A stretch of DNA of 64,000 bases, taken from Enterobacter kobei. GTDB lineage: Bacteria > Pseudomonadota > Gammaproteobacteria > Enterobacterales > Enterobacteriaceae. A model generated the notes under the pieces. That model searched no databases and was not told the origin of the DNA. It saw only the letters and a list, made by a program, of their open reading frames with translations. Positions 34,757-42,560 of this stretch are shown here, piece by piece; the first letter of the stretch is position 1; every line of letters starts with the position of its first letter. The DNA is taken from contig NZ_AP024590.1 in the NCBI RefSeq assembly GCF_018323985.1, positions 1,922,001-1,986,000 on the forward strand, given 5' to 3'. The position numbers and the translations under genes were made by a program.

Positions 34757-34776
34757 AGGGCGATCATGAGCACTAA
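34594..34776 (+). CDS. DUF4222 domain small protein
   Basis: 60 residues: 'MRELNRWFKDHHGIPVKVIRWEPETRRVIYLRKGYEHGECFSPLEQFQRKF'. The pattern of an R/Y-rich beta hairpin then 'GYEH..C..PL..F..KF' is that of DUF4222, a small protein found between cII-like and replication genes of lambdoid phages. It has a GGAGG ribosome site and overlaps the start of the next gene by 11 bp. Its function is unknown. Confidence 0.78.
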   Translation: MRELNRWFKDHHGIPVKVIRWEPETRRVIYLRKGYEHGECFSPLEQFQRKFREIEGDHEH

Positions 34777-35647
34777 ATTAACCGGCTACGTCTGGGACGC
34801 ATGCGCCGCTTCAGGCATGAAGCTCTCCAGCGTGGCTATCATGGCGCGGCTGGCAGACTTCAGCAATGACGAGGGCATTAGCTGGCCTTCTATCGGCACC
34901 ATTGCCCGTCAGATTGGCGCGGGCGAAAGCACCGTACGTACAGCGATCGCGCAGCTGGAAAAAGACAACTGGCTTTCGCGTAAACAGCGCCGCCAGGGAA
35001 ACCGTAACGCGTCTAACGTCTATCAGCTGAACGTGGCAAAGCTTCAGGCTGCTGCATTTTCTCACCTGTCAGAATCTGACCCGTCAAATTCTGACGCATC
35101 AAAATCTGATGCATCAAAATCTGACCCATCAAAATTTGAGGCATCAAAAAACAGCGCTGGCGGCAGTTTTGACCCGTCAGAATCTGGCGGGGATCCGTCA
35201 GTAAAATCAACTACAGATCCACAAGTAAAACCAAAACCCTCTTGTCAGGTTGCAGGGCAACCCGACCGTGAAGTTTTAATCACTGATCAGGCCAAACAGG
35301 TTTTAACACACCTGAACCAGAAAACCGGATCCCGGTACCAGGTCTGCAAATCCTCACTGGAGAACATCCGTGCCCGGCTTGGTGAGGGCTTTACCCGTGA
35401 AGAACTGGTTCTGGTTGTTGACTACAGCACAGCGAAGTGGGGCGAGGATCTGAAAATGGCGGAATACCTCCGCCCGTCAACCCTGTTCCAGCCATCGAAA
35501 TTCCCTGCTTACCTCCAGTCGGCCACGAAGTGGGAAAGCGCCGGGCGCCCGGTTCGTGAAAACGGGCAATGGGTCAGCACAATGGTTGCCCGGTCCAGCT
35601 ATGACAATGTCGATTACTCGCAGATTCCTGAGGGGTTCCGGGGATGA
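34766..35647 (+). CDS. O-like replication initiation protein with internal iterons
   Basis: 293 residues. The N-terminal winged-helix domain (about 1-95; 'WPSIGTIARQIGAGESTVRTAIAQLEKDNWLSRKQRR') is followed by a low-complexity linker (about 100-160; Asp/Ser/Lys repeats). The C-terminal domain is the 'conserved phage C-terminal' type ('VLTHLNQKTGSRYQVCKSSLENIRARLGEGFTREELVLVVDYSTAKW...YLRPSTLFQPSKFPAYL'). The linker codons form DNA repeats that resemble the lambda ori inside gene O. No separate helicase-loader (P/DnaC) gene is visible. The start overlaps DUF4222. Confidence 0.83.
   Translation: MSTKLTGYVWDACAASGMKLSSVAIMARLADFSNDEGISWPSIGTIARQIGAGESTVRTAIAQLEKDNWLSRKQRRQGNRNASNVYQLNVAKLQAAAFSHLSESDPSNSDASKSDASKSDPSKFEASKNSAGGSFDPSESGGDPSVKSTTDPQVKPKPSCQVAGQPDREVLITDQAKQVLTHLNQKTGSRYQVCKSSLENIRARLGEGFTREELVLVVDYSTAKWGEDLKMAEYLRPSTLFQPSKFPAYLQSATKWESAGRPVRENGQWVSTMVARSSYDNVDYSQIPEGFRG
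35069..35158. repeat. Tandem 15-bp iterons: candidate phage replication origin
   Basis: Five near-identical 15-bp units run head to tail: TCAGAATCTGACCCG (35069), TCAAATTCTGACGCA (35084), TCAAAATCTGATGCA (35099), TCAAAATCTGACCCA (35114) and TCAAAATTTGAGGCA (35129). A degenerate sixth is at 35144 and an isolated copy at 35178-35192. The period keeps the reading frame of the initiator gene. Placement inside the O-like gene matches the lambda ori layout. Confidence 0.82.
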
Positions 35648-36063
35648 ATAACATTTCGAAGGTACTGGAATACATCAAAAACAACCCAGGCGTGTTGCCC
35701 TCAGAGGTCGCCGCGGCGCTACCCGAAATCAACAAAAGCACCACGTTCGGGGCTGTCGAAAACCTCTGGCAGGCCGGGAAAATTCAGCGTGTAGAGAGCG
35801 TAGATGGTTTCCGCTATCTGGTCGATCAGCTGGTGATTAGCAGTGATAGCGTGCTGGCAGCGCTCGAAAAGCGAGCTGTTGAGCTGGAGAAAAAGCGCCA
35901 GTGGCGTCGGGCTGCAACTCTGTGGCTCCAGGCCTATGACGCAGCAACAGTAAATGCAGATCGAGAAAGGTACCGTAAACGCCGTGCGCGCTGCCTGACT
36001 GGAATGACCCGTGGTAAGCCCGATAGCGGACAAGTTGCAGGCCATTATGTGGGGAGCAAATAA
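35644..36063 (+). CDS. PerC-family-like transcriptional regulator
   Basis: 139 residues. The N-terminal winged-helix-like part is 'VLEYIKNNPGVLPSEVAAALPEINKSTTFGAVENLWQAGKIQRVE'. The C-terminal half 'ALEKRAVELEKKRQWRRAATLWLQAYDAATVNADRERYRKRRARCL' is the PerC signature. PerC proteins of enteric pathogens activate host promoters such as LEE1 or fimbrial genes, and phage copies are common. The start overlaps the initiator stop (ATGA). Confidence 0.77.
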   Translation: MNNISKVLEYIKNNPGVLPSEVAAALPEINKSTTFGAVENLWQAGKIQRVESVDGFRYLVDQLVISSDSVLAALEKRAVELEKKRQWRRAATLWLQAYDAATVNADRERYRKRRARCLTGMTRGKPDSGQVAGHYVGSK

Positions 36064-37286
36064 TGCAAAATCAGTATTGCCAGACCCTCAAGGAGTTAAG
36101 CAGTAAACCAGCTCACGAGCTGAAAGAAGTCGGCGATCAGTGGTGCACACCAGACAACATCTTCTGGGGTATCAACGCCATGTTCGGCCCGCTGGTGCTG
36201 GATCTGTTTTCGGACGGTGAAAACTCAAAGTGCCCTGATTTTTATACTGCAGAAGACAATGCTCTGGCGCAGGACTGGTCCGCCCGCCTTGAAGAACTCC
36301 ATGGCGCGGCCTATGGCAACCCGCCTTACAGCCGTGCATCTCAGCATGAAGGCGAATACATCACCGGGATGCGGTACATCATGCAGCACGCCAGTGCGAT
36401 GCGCGATAAAGGCGGGCGGTATGTTTTTCTCATTAAGGCAGCGACCAGCGAAGTGTGGTGGCCGGAGGATGCCGATCACATATCGTTTATCCGCGGGCGA
36501 ATCGGTTTTGATCTACCGAAGTGGTTCATACCGAAAGATGAAAAACAGGTTCCGTCAGGAGCGTTCTTCGCAGGGGCGATTGCTGTATTCGACAAAAACT
36601 GGCGGGGCGCGGCGATCAGCTACATCGACCGTAAGGATCTGGAAGCGCGCGGTAATGCATTTATCGCGCAGATCCGCCTCGAAGCGCTGCGCCTGTTACC
36701 CCAGATACAACAACAAAATATTCCGGAAGTTATTCCTGGCCCAGGCGATGAGGCTGTCGAAAGCGCAGCAGCGCCGGAACTGGCCGATGAAGTTGTGCTG
36801 CCAGCACTGGCAACAAATTCTGAAGACATCCTGCCGCTGAGCCAGGCAGATATTCTTGCGCAGAGCGGTATCAAGGCATGGGCCTGTGTCCGGGCGGTGT
36901 TCGGCGACAAGGAAGAATACACCTTCAAAGAGTCAAAGTTTGCTCATGTATGGGCTTCCGACAATGTTTCCCAGCCGACTGTTGTCACGGTAAGCGCAGG
37001 TGACATTGCTGTGGCGGAAGTTCTGATCGCTGAGAAAAGTGTGCAGCTGGCGGTCAGCGAATGGCTGGATCTGAATTACGCGGAGAATGACCCGGCAAAA
37101 GCCGATATGCAGGAACGGCTGTATATCGCAGGCATGGAAGCGATGAACGAATATGGCATGGCGATCCCGGCATTTCTGGGTGTCATCAATGAAATGGATC
37201 CCGCGGCGCGCTGCAACATTCGCACTATTCGGGTCACGCTTAAGAATTTCAGCAGCAAAACCTCGCAGAAGGAGGATGCAGCGTGA
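36063..37286 (+). CDS. Phage N-6-adenine methyltransferase (Dam-like) with C-terminal extension
   Basis: 407 residues. The N-terminal ~190 residues form a phage Dam-type domain with 'EVGDQWCTPDNIFWGIN', 'LVLDLFSDGENSKCPDFYT' and the catalytic NPPY at 86-89 ('AAYGNPPYSRAS'). Residues beyond ~200 contain an acidic linker and an extra domain of unknown role. It would methylate phage or host DNA at adenine, affecting replication or restriction sensitivity. The ATG shares a base with the previous stop. Confidence 0.85.
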   Translation: MQNQYCQTLKELSSKPAHELKEVGDQWCTPDNIFWGINAMFGPLVLDLFSDGENSKCPDFYTAEDNALAQDWSARLEELHGAAYGNPPYSRASQHEGEYITGMRYIMQHASAMRDKGGRYVFLIKAATSEVWWPEDADHISFIRGRIGFDLPKWFIPKDEKQVPSGAFFAGAIAVFDKNWRGAAISYIDRKDLEARGNAFIAQIRLEALRLLPQIQQQNIPEVIPGPGDEAVESAAAPELADEVVLPALATNSEDILPLSQADILAQSGIKAWACVRAVFGDKEEYTFKESKFAHVWASDNVSQPTVVTVSAGDIAVAEVLIAEKSVQLAVSEWLDLNYAENDPAKADMQERLYIAGMEAMNEYGMAIPAFLGVINEMDPAARCNIRTIRVTLKNFSSKTSQKEDAA

Positions 37287-37603
37287 AAAACCTGACCGCC
37301 CGCCAGCAGGAAGTTTTATCCCTGATCGTGGCTTTCCAGAAAGAGCACGGTATCCCACCATCGCAAAAAGAAGTTGCCGACCTGATGGGGGCATCGTCTC
37401 CGAACGCGGCCACTGACATGTTGCGCGCACTCCAACGTAAAGGCGTGATCACCCTGGTGCCGGGTGTGAGCAGGGGCATCTCGATTAACAGCCAGGGCGC
37501 AGAGGATGAGGCTATATCACTGCTGCGCTCGCTGGTGGCTGGCGATCAGCATGCACGGGAAGAAGCGATTACCTTTCTCGAAATGCGCGGGATGTCCGTA
37601 TGA
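37283..37603 (+). CDS. LexA DNA-binding-domain-only regulator
   Basis: 106 residues starting at GTG. The first ~70 residues are a LexA winged-helix domain ('LTARQQEVLSLIVAFQKEHGIPPSQKEVADLMGASSPNAATDMLRALQRKGVITL'). The S24 peptidase half of LexA is missing; a short helical tail ('LLRSLVAGDQHAREEAITFLEMRG') replaces it. It could bind LexA-like or phage sites without RecA-dependent inactivation. It overlaps both neighbours by 4 bp. Confidence 0.78.
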   Translation: MKNLTARQQEVLSLIVAFQKEHGIPPSQKEVADLMGASSPNAATDMLRALQRKGVITLVPGVSRGISINSQGAEDEAISLLRSLVAGDQHAREEAITFLEMRGMSV

Positions 37604-38019
37604 AACTGACGCTGCCTTTTCCTCCAAGCGTAAACACCTACTGGCGCGCCCCGAATAAGGGGCCGCTGGCCGGGCGCCATCTCATCAGCGCCGCCGGGCG
37701 CAAATATCAGAGCGATGCCTGTGCGGCGATCATTGAGCAGTTGCGCCGCTTACCTAAGCCGTCCGCGGAAGCCGCTGCGGTTGAAATCATTCTGTACCCG
37801 CCGGACGCCCGCCGCCGCGACATCGACAACTACAACAAAGCGCTGTTCGACGCCCTGACGCACGCTGGTGTCTGGGAGGATGACAGCCAGGTAAAACGTA
37901 TGCTGGTGGAGTGGGGGCCGGTGATAAAGAAGGGAAGGGTAGAAATCACGATCAGCCTTTTCAGACCGGTAGTGGATATACATACAGGTGAGGTTGAAAG
38001 TTATGCAAATCAGAAGTAA
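37600..38019 (+). CDS. rusA: Holliday junction resolvase RusA
   Basis: 139 residues. The RusA catalytic set is present: Asp74 and Asp76 in 'RRRDIDNYNKALFDAL', Lys80 in the same motif, and acidic Asp94-95 in 'GVWEDDSQV'. The N-terminal 'LPFPPSVNTYWR' is the family signature. It resolves four-way junctions during phage recombination and replication. The start overlaps the previous stop (ATGA). Confidence 0.93.
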   Translation: MKLTLPFPPSVNTYWRAPNKGPLAGRHLISAAGRKYQSDACAAIIEQLRRLPKPSAEAAAVEIILYPPDARRRDIDNYNKALFDALTHAGVWEDDSQVKRMLVEWGPVIKKGRVEITISLFRPVVDIHTGEVESYANQK

Positions 38020-38038
38020 TGTCGATATGTGCAAACGA

Positions 38039-38058
38039 AACGGGAGTGCAGTCCCGTT
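38039..38058. other. Short hairpin in the leader of the KilA-N gene
   Basis: Perfect 7-bp arms AACGGGA (38039-38045) and TCCCGTT (38052-38058), loop GTGCAG, lie 25 bp before the KilA-N ATG. No T-run follows, so it may affect translation or mRNA stability. Confidence 0.45.
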
Positions 38059-38083
38059 CGTATCAAAAACCGTGGAGAACACT

Positions 38084-38881
38084 ATGAGTCAATTACTCGT
38101 GATTGACGGCGTTTCCGTACGCCGTGATATTTTTGGCCGTTACTGTCTGAACGATCTTCATCGCGCTGCTGGTGCTCAGGATAAGCACAAGCCAGCGTTC
38201 TGGCTCCGCAACGAACAAACCGAACAATTAATAAGCGAGTTGCAAATTAGCAACTCGGACACGCCTTATCCTGTCAGCGTCATCCGTGGCGGCAAAGAGC
38301 AGGGCAGTTACGTCTGTAAAGAGCTGGTTTATTCCTACGCTATGTGGATCAGCCCCCAGTTCAGCCTGAGGGTGATTCGGACGTTTGATGCAGCAGTAAA
38401 CCAGCCAGTAACCACGCAGAGCCTGGCAGCCGACAAAATGCAGGCGGGCGTTATTCTGCTCGACTTTATGCAGCGATCCCTGAACCTCTCCAACTCTTCC
38501 GTGCTCGGCGCCTGTCAGAAATTACAGGAGTCCGTTGGTCTTCCGAACCTCGCCCCACAATATGCTATCGACGCGCCGGCTGGTGCTCCCGATGGCTCAA
38601 GCCGCCCCACGCAATCCCTGAGCGCCCTGCTTAAAGCCAGCGGTATCCGTATGACGGCTACGCTGGCATACCAGCAGCTGGCTAAGCTGGGGATCGTCGA
38701 GCAAAAAGAACGCCGTAGCCGGTCAGGTGCCAACGGCGTGAAGCGCTTCTGGTCGATGACCGCCAAAGGCTGCATGTACGGAAAGAACATCACCAGTCCG
38801 GCGAACCCGCGCGAGACGCAGCCGCATTTCTTCGAATCGAAATTTCCTGAGCTGCTGCGTCTGCTCGAAACCGTCCACTGA
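38084..38881 (+). CDS. KilA-N domain protein
   Basis: 265 residues from ATG 38084, which has GGAG 8 bp upstream; the frame is open to 37988. The N-terminal KilA-N DNA-binding domain spans about 5-100 ('VRRDIFGRYCLNDLHRAAGAQDKHKPAFWLRNEQT', 'VCKELVYSYAMWISPQFSLRVIRTFD'). A helical linker and a C-terminal winged-helix-like region follow ('LLKASGIRMTATLAYQQLAKLGIVEQKERRS'). Such proteins are common regulators or antirepressor-like factors in lambdoid early regions; the target is unknown. Confidence 0.85.
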   Translation: MSQLLVIDGVSVRRDIFGRYCLNDLHRAAGAQDKHKPAFWLRNEQTEQLISELQISNSDTPYPVSVIRGGKEQGSYVCKELVYSYAMWISPQFSLRVIRTFDAAVNQPVTTQSLAADKMQAGVILLDFMQRSLNLSNSSVLGACQKLQESVGLPNLAPQYAIDAPAGAPDGSSRPTQSLSALLKASGIRMTATLAYQQLAKLGIVEQKERRSRSGANGVKRFWSMTAKGCMYGKNITSPANPRETQPHFFESKFPELLRLLETVH

Positions 38882-38889
38882 GGTGATAC

Positions 38890-39879
38890 GTGAGAGCACT
38901 TCTGAAACCTGTAGTGGTCCGGGAGCTGGGTGTGGTGATGTTCCGACCCGGATCTGATCTGCTGGCGCACTTCAGCCGCGGGCGCATGCTGCTGGAGAAC
39001 GAACCGGAACGTCTTGCCGGGCTACCGTCCGGGCAAATCCCGCCCGCCGCGCAGCCACTGGCAGAAGATCCGATGCTGGTACCGGTCTTTGAAAACGAGA
39101 AAGTGATCGCGCGCGCCGGCGGCATGTCCGGTCTGGAAAACTGGCTGATGCGCGGCGGCGAATGCCAGTATCCGCACGGCACCTACCATATGGAAAACGT
39201 GACGGCGTTTCATCATGCGCCCGGCGTGATCCGCGTCTGCTGGCACTGCGATAACACATTGCGCGGCCAGTCCACCGAGCGCCTGGCGGGCATCGCCCGG
39301 GCGAATCTGACGCAGTGGGTCATTGAGTTCGTGCGAATGGCGCTGGGCTTTGATGATACCCACCAGCTGACGATCCCGGAGTTGTGCTGGTGGCTGGTGC
39401 GTAACGATCTGGCTGACGTTATTCCCGAAGAGCTGGCGCGTCATGCATTGCGTCTGCCGGTAGCGTCCATTCCGTCGGTGTATCGCGAAAGCGAGCTGAT
39501 ACCGGAACCGGCGGCCACCAGCATCATTGAGGAAAAAGCAAAGCAGGTACTGGCGCTGCGCATCGATCCAGAGTCGCCGGAATCCTTTATGCGCCGCCCG
39601 AAACGCCGGCGCTGGGAAAACGAGAAATACACCCGCTGGGCGAAGCAGCAGCCCTGTGCGTGCTGCGGTAATCAGGCAGATGATCCGCATCACATCATTG
39701 GCTACGGCCAGGGCGGAATGGGCACCAAAGCGCATGACCTGTTCGTGATACCGCTGTGCAGAGCACATCACGACGAGTTGCACGCTGACATGAAGTCGTT
39801 TGAAGAAAAATATGGCACGCAGCCCGAACTGCTGCTGAAGACATTAGACCGCGCGCTGGCGATCGGCGTACTGGCGTAA
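38890..39879 (+). CDS. DUF968 (HNH-like) protein
   Basis: 329 residues from GTG, with GAGGTG just upstream. The C-terminal part has an HNH-like metal site: 'QQPCACCGNQADDPHHIIGYGQGGMGTKAHDLFVIPLCRAHHDELH' gives CxxC, HH and a final HH pair. The N-terminal ~200 residues contain another 'RVCWHCDNTLRGQ' metal-binding pattern. DUF968 proteins are frequent just before Q in lambdoid phages and are thought to be recombination-related nucleases; activity is not established. Confidence 0.83.
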   Translation: MRALLKPVVVRELGVVMFRPGSDLLAHFSRGRMLLENEPERLAGLPSGQIPPAAQPLAEDPMLVPVFENEKVIARAGGMSGLENWLMRGGECQYPHGTYHMENVTAFHHAPGVIRVCWHCDNTLRGQSTERLAGIARANLTQWVIEFVRMALGFDDTHQLTIPELCWWLVRNDLADVIPEELARHALRLPVASIPSVYRESELIPEPAATSIIEEKAKQVLALRIDPESPESFMRRPKRRRWENEKYTRWAKQQPCACCGNQADDPHHIIGYGQGGMGTKAHDLFVIPLCRAHHDELHADMKSFEEKYGTQPELLLKTLDRALAIGVLA

Positions 39880-39895
39880 CGGAGTGGAGACCGCG

Positions 39896-40654
39896 ATGAA
39901 CCTCGAATCATTACCTAAATTTTATTCCCCGAAATCACCGAAGCTGAACGACGAGACGCCAGCCACCGGCGGGGATGCGCTGACGATCACCGATGTAATG
40001 GCAGCCCAGGGCTTTGTTCAGGCTCAGGCCTCGCTCGGATTTAACCTCTTTCTGGCGAAGATGGGGATTCAGGATCCGCAGCCTGCTATAGATGGCCTGT
40101 TTAATTACGCGCTGGCGCTGAGAAATCCTGTGCTGAATAAGCTTAGCGATAAAGCACGGCATGAAATCGTCGGCTGTCTGGTCCGGTTCGCGTACGCTGA
40201 TTATTCCCGATCTGCCGCCAGCAAAGCTGTGTGTGAACACTGTTGCGGGGAGGGTGTTCGTCGTTCACTTCAGGACGTCGTGAAGCATCCCGGCGTGAGA
40301 GGCGTTGAAGCGAAGGTGAAACATGAAGTGGTAGAGGAACTGTGCGAACACTGTAACGGGAAAGGAGAGGTCAGCACTGCCTGCCGGGGATGTAAAGGTA
40401 AAGGCATCGTGCTTGATGAGAAGCGAACCAGACTTCATGGCGTGCCAGTGCAGAAGATCTGCGGTCGCTGTAATGGTCACCGCTTCAGTCGTGTTCCCAC
40501 AAGCCTGGCTCGTGCGGTTGTGGAACGACTGGTGCCGGATCTGACAAAGCATCAGTGGTACACCGGTTATGCTGAAGTCATCGATAAGCTGGTAATGAAG
40601 TGCTGGCAGGAAGAGGCTTATGCGGAGAAGCTTTTGCGCAAAGTCACAAGATAG
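39896..40654 (+). CDS. Q: Q-like late antiterminator (phage 82 type)
   Basis: 252 residues from ATG 39896 (TGGAG 6 bp upstream). It is close to phage 82 Q: 'MNLESLPKFYSPKSPKLNDETPATG', 'ADYSRSAASKAVCEHCCGEG', a DnaJ-like zinc motif series 'CEHCNGKGEVSTACRGCKGKGIVLDEKRTRLHGVPV' and 'CGRCNGHRFSR'. It should bind near the late promoter and modify RNA polymerase to read through the terminator at 40755-40776 into the moron, lysis and structural genes. Confidence 0.9.
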   Translation: MNLESLPKFYSPKSPKLNDETPATGGDALTITDVMAAQGFVQAQASLGFNLFLAKMGIQDPQPAIDGLFNYALALRNPVLNKLSDKARHEIVGCLVRFAYADYSRSAASKAVCEHCCGEGVRRSLQDVVKHPGVRGVEAKVKHEVVEELCEHCNGKGEVSTACRGCKGKGIVLDEKRTRLHGVPVQKICGRCNGHRFSRVPTSLARAVVERLVPDLTKHQWYTGYAEVIDKLVMKCWQEEAYAEKLLRKVTR

Positions 40655-40754
40655 AAGCGTTATTTAGTATTTTAGCGACACAATGCTTGCAACAATCGGA
40701 AAAGTTGGTTAGAGTTTTTCCAACGATGGGCGTTATATATCCAGCGTTAAAAAA

Positions 40755-40776
40755 CCCGCTTCCGGCGGGTTTTTTT
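40755..40776 (+). terminator. Intrinsic terminator downstream of Q (tR'-like)
   Basis: Stem CCCGC (40755-40759) and GCGGG (40765-40769) followed by seven T (40770-40776). In lambdoid phages a terminator here stops late transcription until Q acts. A late-promoter candidate (TTGCAA, then TTAGAG 16 bp on) lies upstream of it. Confidence 0.88.
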
Positions 40777-40898
40777 ATAACCACATTTGTGTTTCATGGC
40801 TGATACTTGCATGTCAAGATGGATTGGTCTGAATGATGTGGTAATAACCGTGTTTTAGGTGTAACTTTTCGCTCATGATTATTCGGAGCGAGCCGGCT

Positions 40899-41678
40899 AT
40901 GGAAACAAGAGGGAATTACCAGATCAAGCCAATTCGTGAATTAGGGCGCGGGGCATTTGGTCGGGTTGAAATGGTTGAAGTCTACAATACTGCAGGCCAT
41001 CTTAGTGGTAAGTACGCAAGAAAAGTACTTTCGGTGAACCCCGCTTTGATTAACGAGCTTTTCAGCGTGCATGATTGGATAAAACGTTTTGAACGGGAAG
41101 TAAAGTATCAGGCTGAGTGTAGTCATGATAACGTCGTTCATATTTATATCCATCATCTCAACGCTGAGAATCCATGGTTTGTAATGGGCTTGGCTCAATC
41201 CGATTTGAGAACTGAACTTAACTCTCATATTCTTGCAGATGATGAAAAACTAAACGTCCTGCGCATGGTCTTTAGTGGTGTAAAGTACATTCACGAAAAA
41301 GGCATGCTTCACAGAGACTTGAAGCCTGAAAATATACTGAGATATAGTGACAAATGTTACAAAATTTCAGATTTTGGCTTGATCAAAAAACTCGACTCAG
41401 AAGCACAATCCAACTTTCTTTCTGAGGTGCTTCAAAATAAAGAAATGGGTATAGGAACACCGAAGTACATGTCTGATGAAGCAAAACGAGGTATTTATAC
41501 TGAAAAATCAGACATTTACTCTCTAGGGGTGATTACTAGCGAGATGAACATAGCGCATATCGATGGCATCAACGCTTTAATTGACAAATCGGCGGCATTT
41601 ACACCTCGCTCTAGATATGATTCTGTAGCTGAAATGATTGATGTCCTCGATGGCATAATTGCAAGGAGAGCGAAATGA
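40899..41678 (+). CDS. Eukaryotic-like Ser/Thr protein kinase (prophage moron)
   Basis: 259 residues from ATG 40899 (GGAG upstream; an ATG 24 bp earlier has a poorer ribosome site). All kinase motifs are intact: Gly loop 16-21 ('LGRGAFGRV'), Lys42 ('YARKVL'), an alpha-C Glu around 65-67, catalytic loop His138-Arg-Asp140 with Lys142 and Asn145 ('LHRDLKPEN'), 'SDFGLI' at 157-162 and 'GTPKYMSDEA'. There is no membrane segment, so it is cytosolic. It overlaps a PP2C phosphatase by 4 bp. The pair is much AT-richer than the rest of the prophage and lies between the Q-dependent terminator and the holins, the classical moron slot where stx lies in Stx phages. Confidence 0.88.
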   Translation: METRGNYQIKPIRELGRGAFGRVEMVEVYNTAGHLSGKYARKVLSVNPALINELFSVHDWIKRFEREVKYQAECSHDNVVHIYIHHLNAENPWFVMGLAQSDLRTELNSHILADDEKLNVLRMVFSGVKYIHEKGMLHRDLKPENILRYSDKCYKISDFGLIKKLDSEAQSNFLSEVLQNKEMGIGTPKYMSDEAKRGIYTEKSDIYSLGVITSEMNIAHIDGINALIDKSAAFTPRSRYDSVAEMIDVLDGIIARRAK

Positions 41679-42412
41679 TCAAACTAACTAATTGCGGAGC
41701 TTTCTCCTTCGCAAAGGATCAAACGCGTCATAACGAGGATGCGTTCTTGCTCCCTATGCCTTGCGAGGATGGCTATATTTTCGCCGTTGCTGATGGCGTT
41801 GGTGCTTACGCAGGCGCACAAGAAGCTGCGCAGACTGCTATTAATAGCCTCATAGCGCTGAAACTTCCCGACTTGTTAGATGCTGAACTCGTTCTGAAGT
41901 TTGTTAAAAACGAGATTACAGATTTATTGCAGAGTAACTCTGATAAAGCTAAAGCGGCAACAACGTTGTCATACTGCTTTATAAATAGCGAATATCTCCA
42001 TGTTATTCATGTTGGAGATACAAGGGTCTATGTTAGAGCAGGTCTTAAGTTAAATCTTTTGACCAAAGATCATACACAGCATCAAGAACTGCTTGATGAT
42101 GGGCTATATACAAAGAAAGAACTTAAGTCACTTCCTGGCAAAAATATGCTCACAGCTGCCATCTCAAAATCACTACCGGTCCGCTACCAGTACTACAAAG
42201 TTCCGTTAGATGATCTTGTAAGTGATGATGGTTCTCTAATGCTAGTCATTATGTCAGATGGTGCCCATCACTTTTGGGAACATCGACCCCGCTTTTCGGC
42301 AAGCACGATGAGTAGCCCGAGTAATTTTGCAACGACTATGCTCAAGCGTATTAAGCGTATGGGGCCTAGCGATGATCATTCTTTAATTGCTGCAAGTTTT
42401 CAGAGATCCTAA
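41675..42412 (+). CDS. PP2C-family Ser/Thr protein phosphatase paired with the kinase
   Basis: 245 residues covering a complete PP2C domain. Metal-binding residues are visible in 'RHNEDAFLL' (Asp22), 'AVADGVGAYAG' (Asp40-Gly41), 'IMSDGAHHF' and 'GPSDDHSLI'; 'VIHVGDTRVYVR' is the conserved core strand. There is no transmembrane or extra sensor domain. Its ATG overlaps the kinase stop (ATGA), so the two are made together. By analogy with bacterial kinase/PP2C pairs it probably reverses the kinase's phosphorylation. A terminator follows. Confidence 0.88.
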   Translation: MIKLTNCGAFSFAKDQTRHNEDAFLLPMPCEDGYIFAVADGVGAYAGAQEAAQTAINSLIALKLPDLLDAELVLKFVKNEITDLLQSNSDKAKAATTLSYCFINSEYLHVIHVGDTRVYVRAGLKLNLLTKDHTQHQELLDDGLYTKKELKSLPGKNMLTAAISKSLPVRYQYYKVPLDDLVSDDGSLMLVIMSDGAHHFWEHRPRFSASTMSSPSNFATTMLKRIKRMGPSDDHSLIAASFQRS

Positions 42413-42490
42413 AAAAAGTGATTTTTTAACATCATTATGTTCTAACCAGTCTAGACTCCGATTTTTTCCAAGCTTCTATTCCTTTTCAAA

Positions 42491-42514
42491 GGCTCCCATA
42501 TGGGGGCCTTTTTT
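42491..42514 (+). terminator. Terminator after the kinase-phosphatase pair
   Basis: Stem GGCTCCC (42491-42497) and GGGGGCC (42502-42508) with one G-T pair, loop ATAT, then six T (42509-42514). It closes the moron before the lysis genes. Confidence 0.85.
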
Positions 42515-42560
42515 ATTTCCCCTCATCTGAGAGGATCCACAGCAATGACGAGGGGGCTAA

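Noticed and set aside
37988..38083. 32-codon N-terminal extension of the KilA-N protein
   Set aside because: The extension overlaps rusA and a hairpin; ATG 38084 has a proper ribosome site and starts at the domain.
39022..39783. 253-codon antisense frame within the DUF968 gene
   Set aside because: Opposite a gene with clear metal-binding motifs; composition typical of a shadow.
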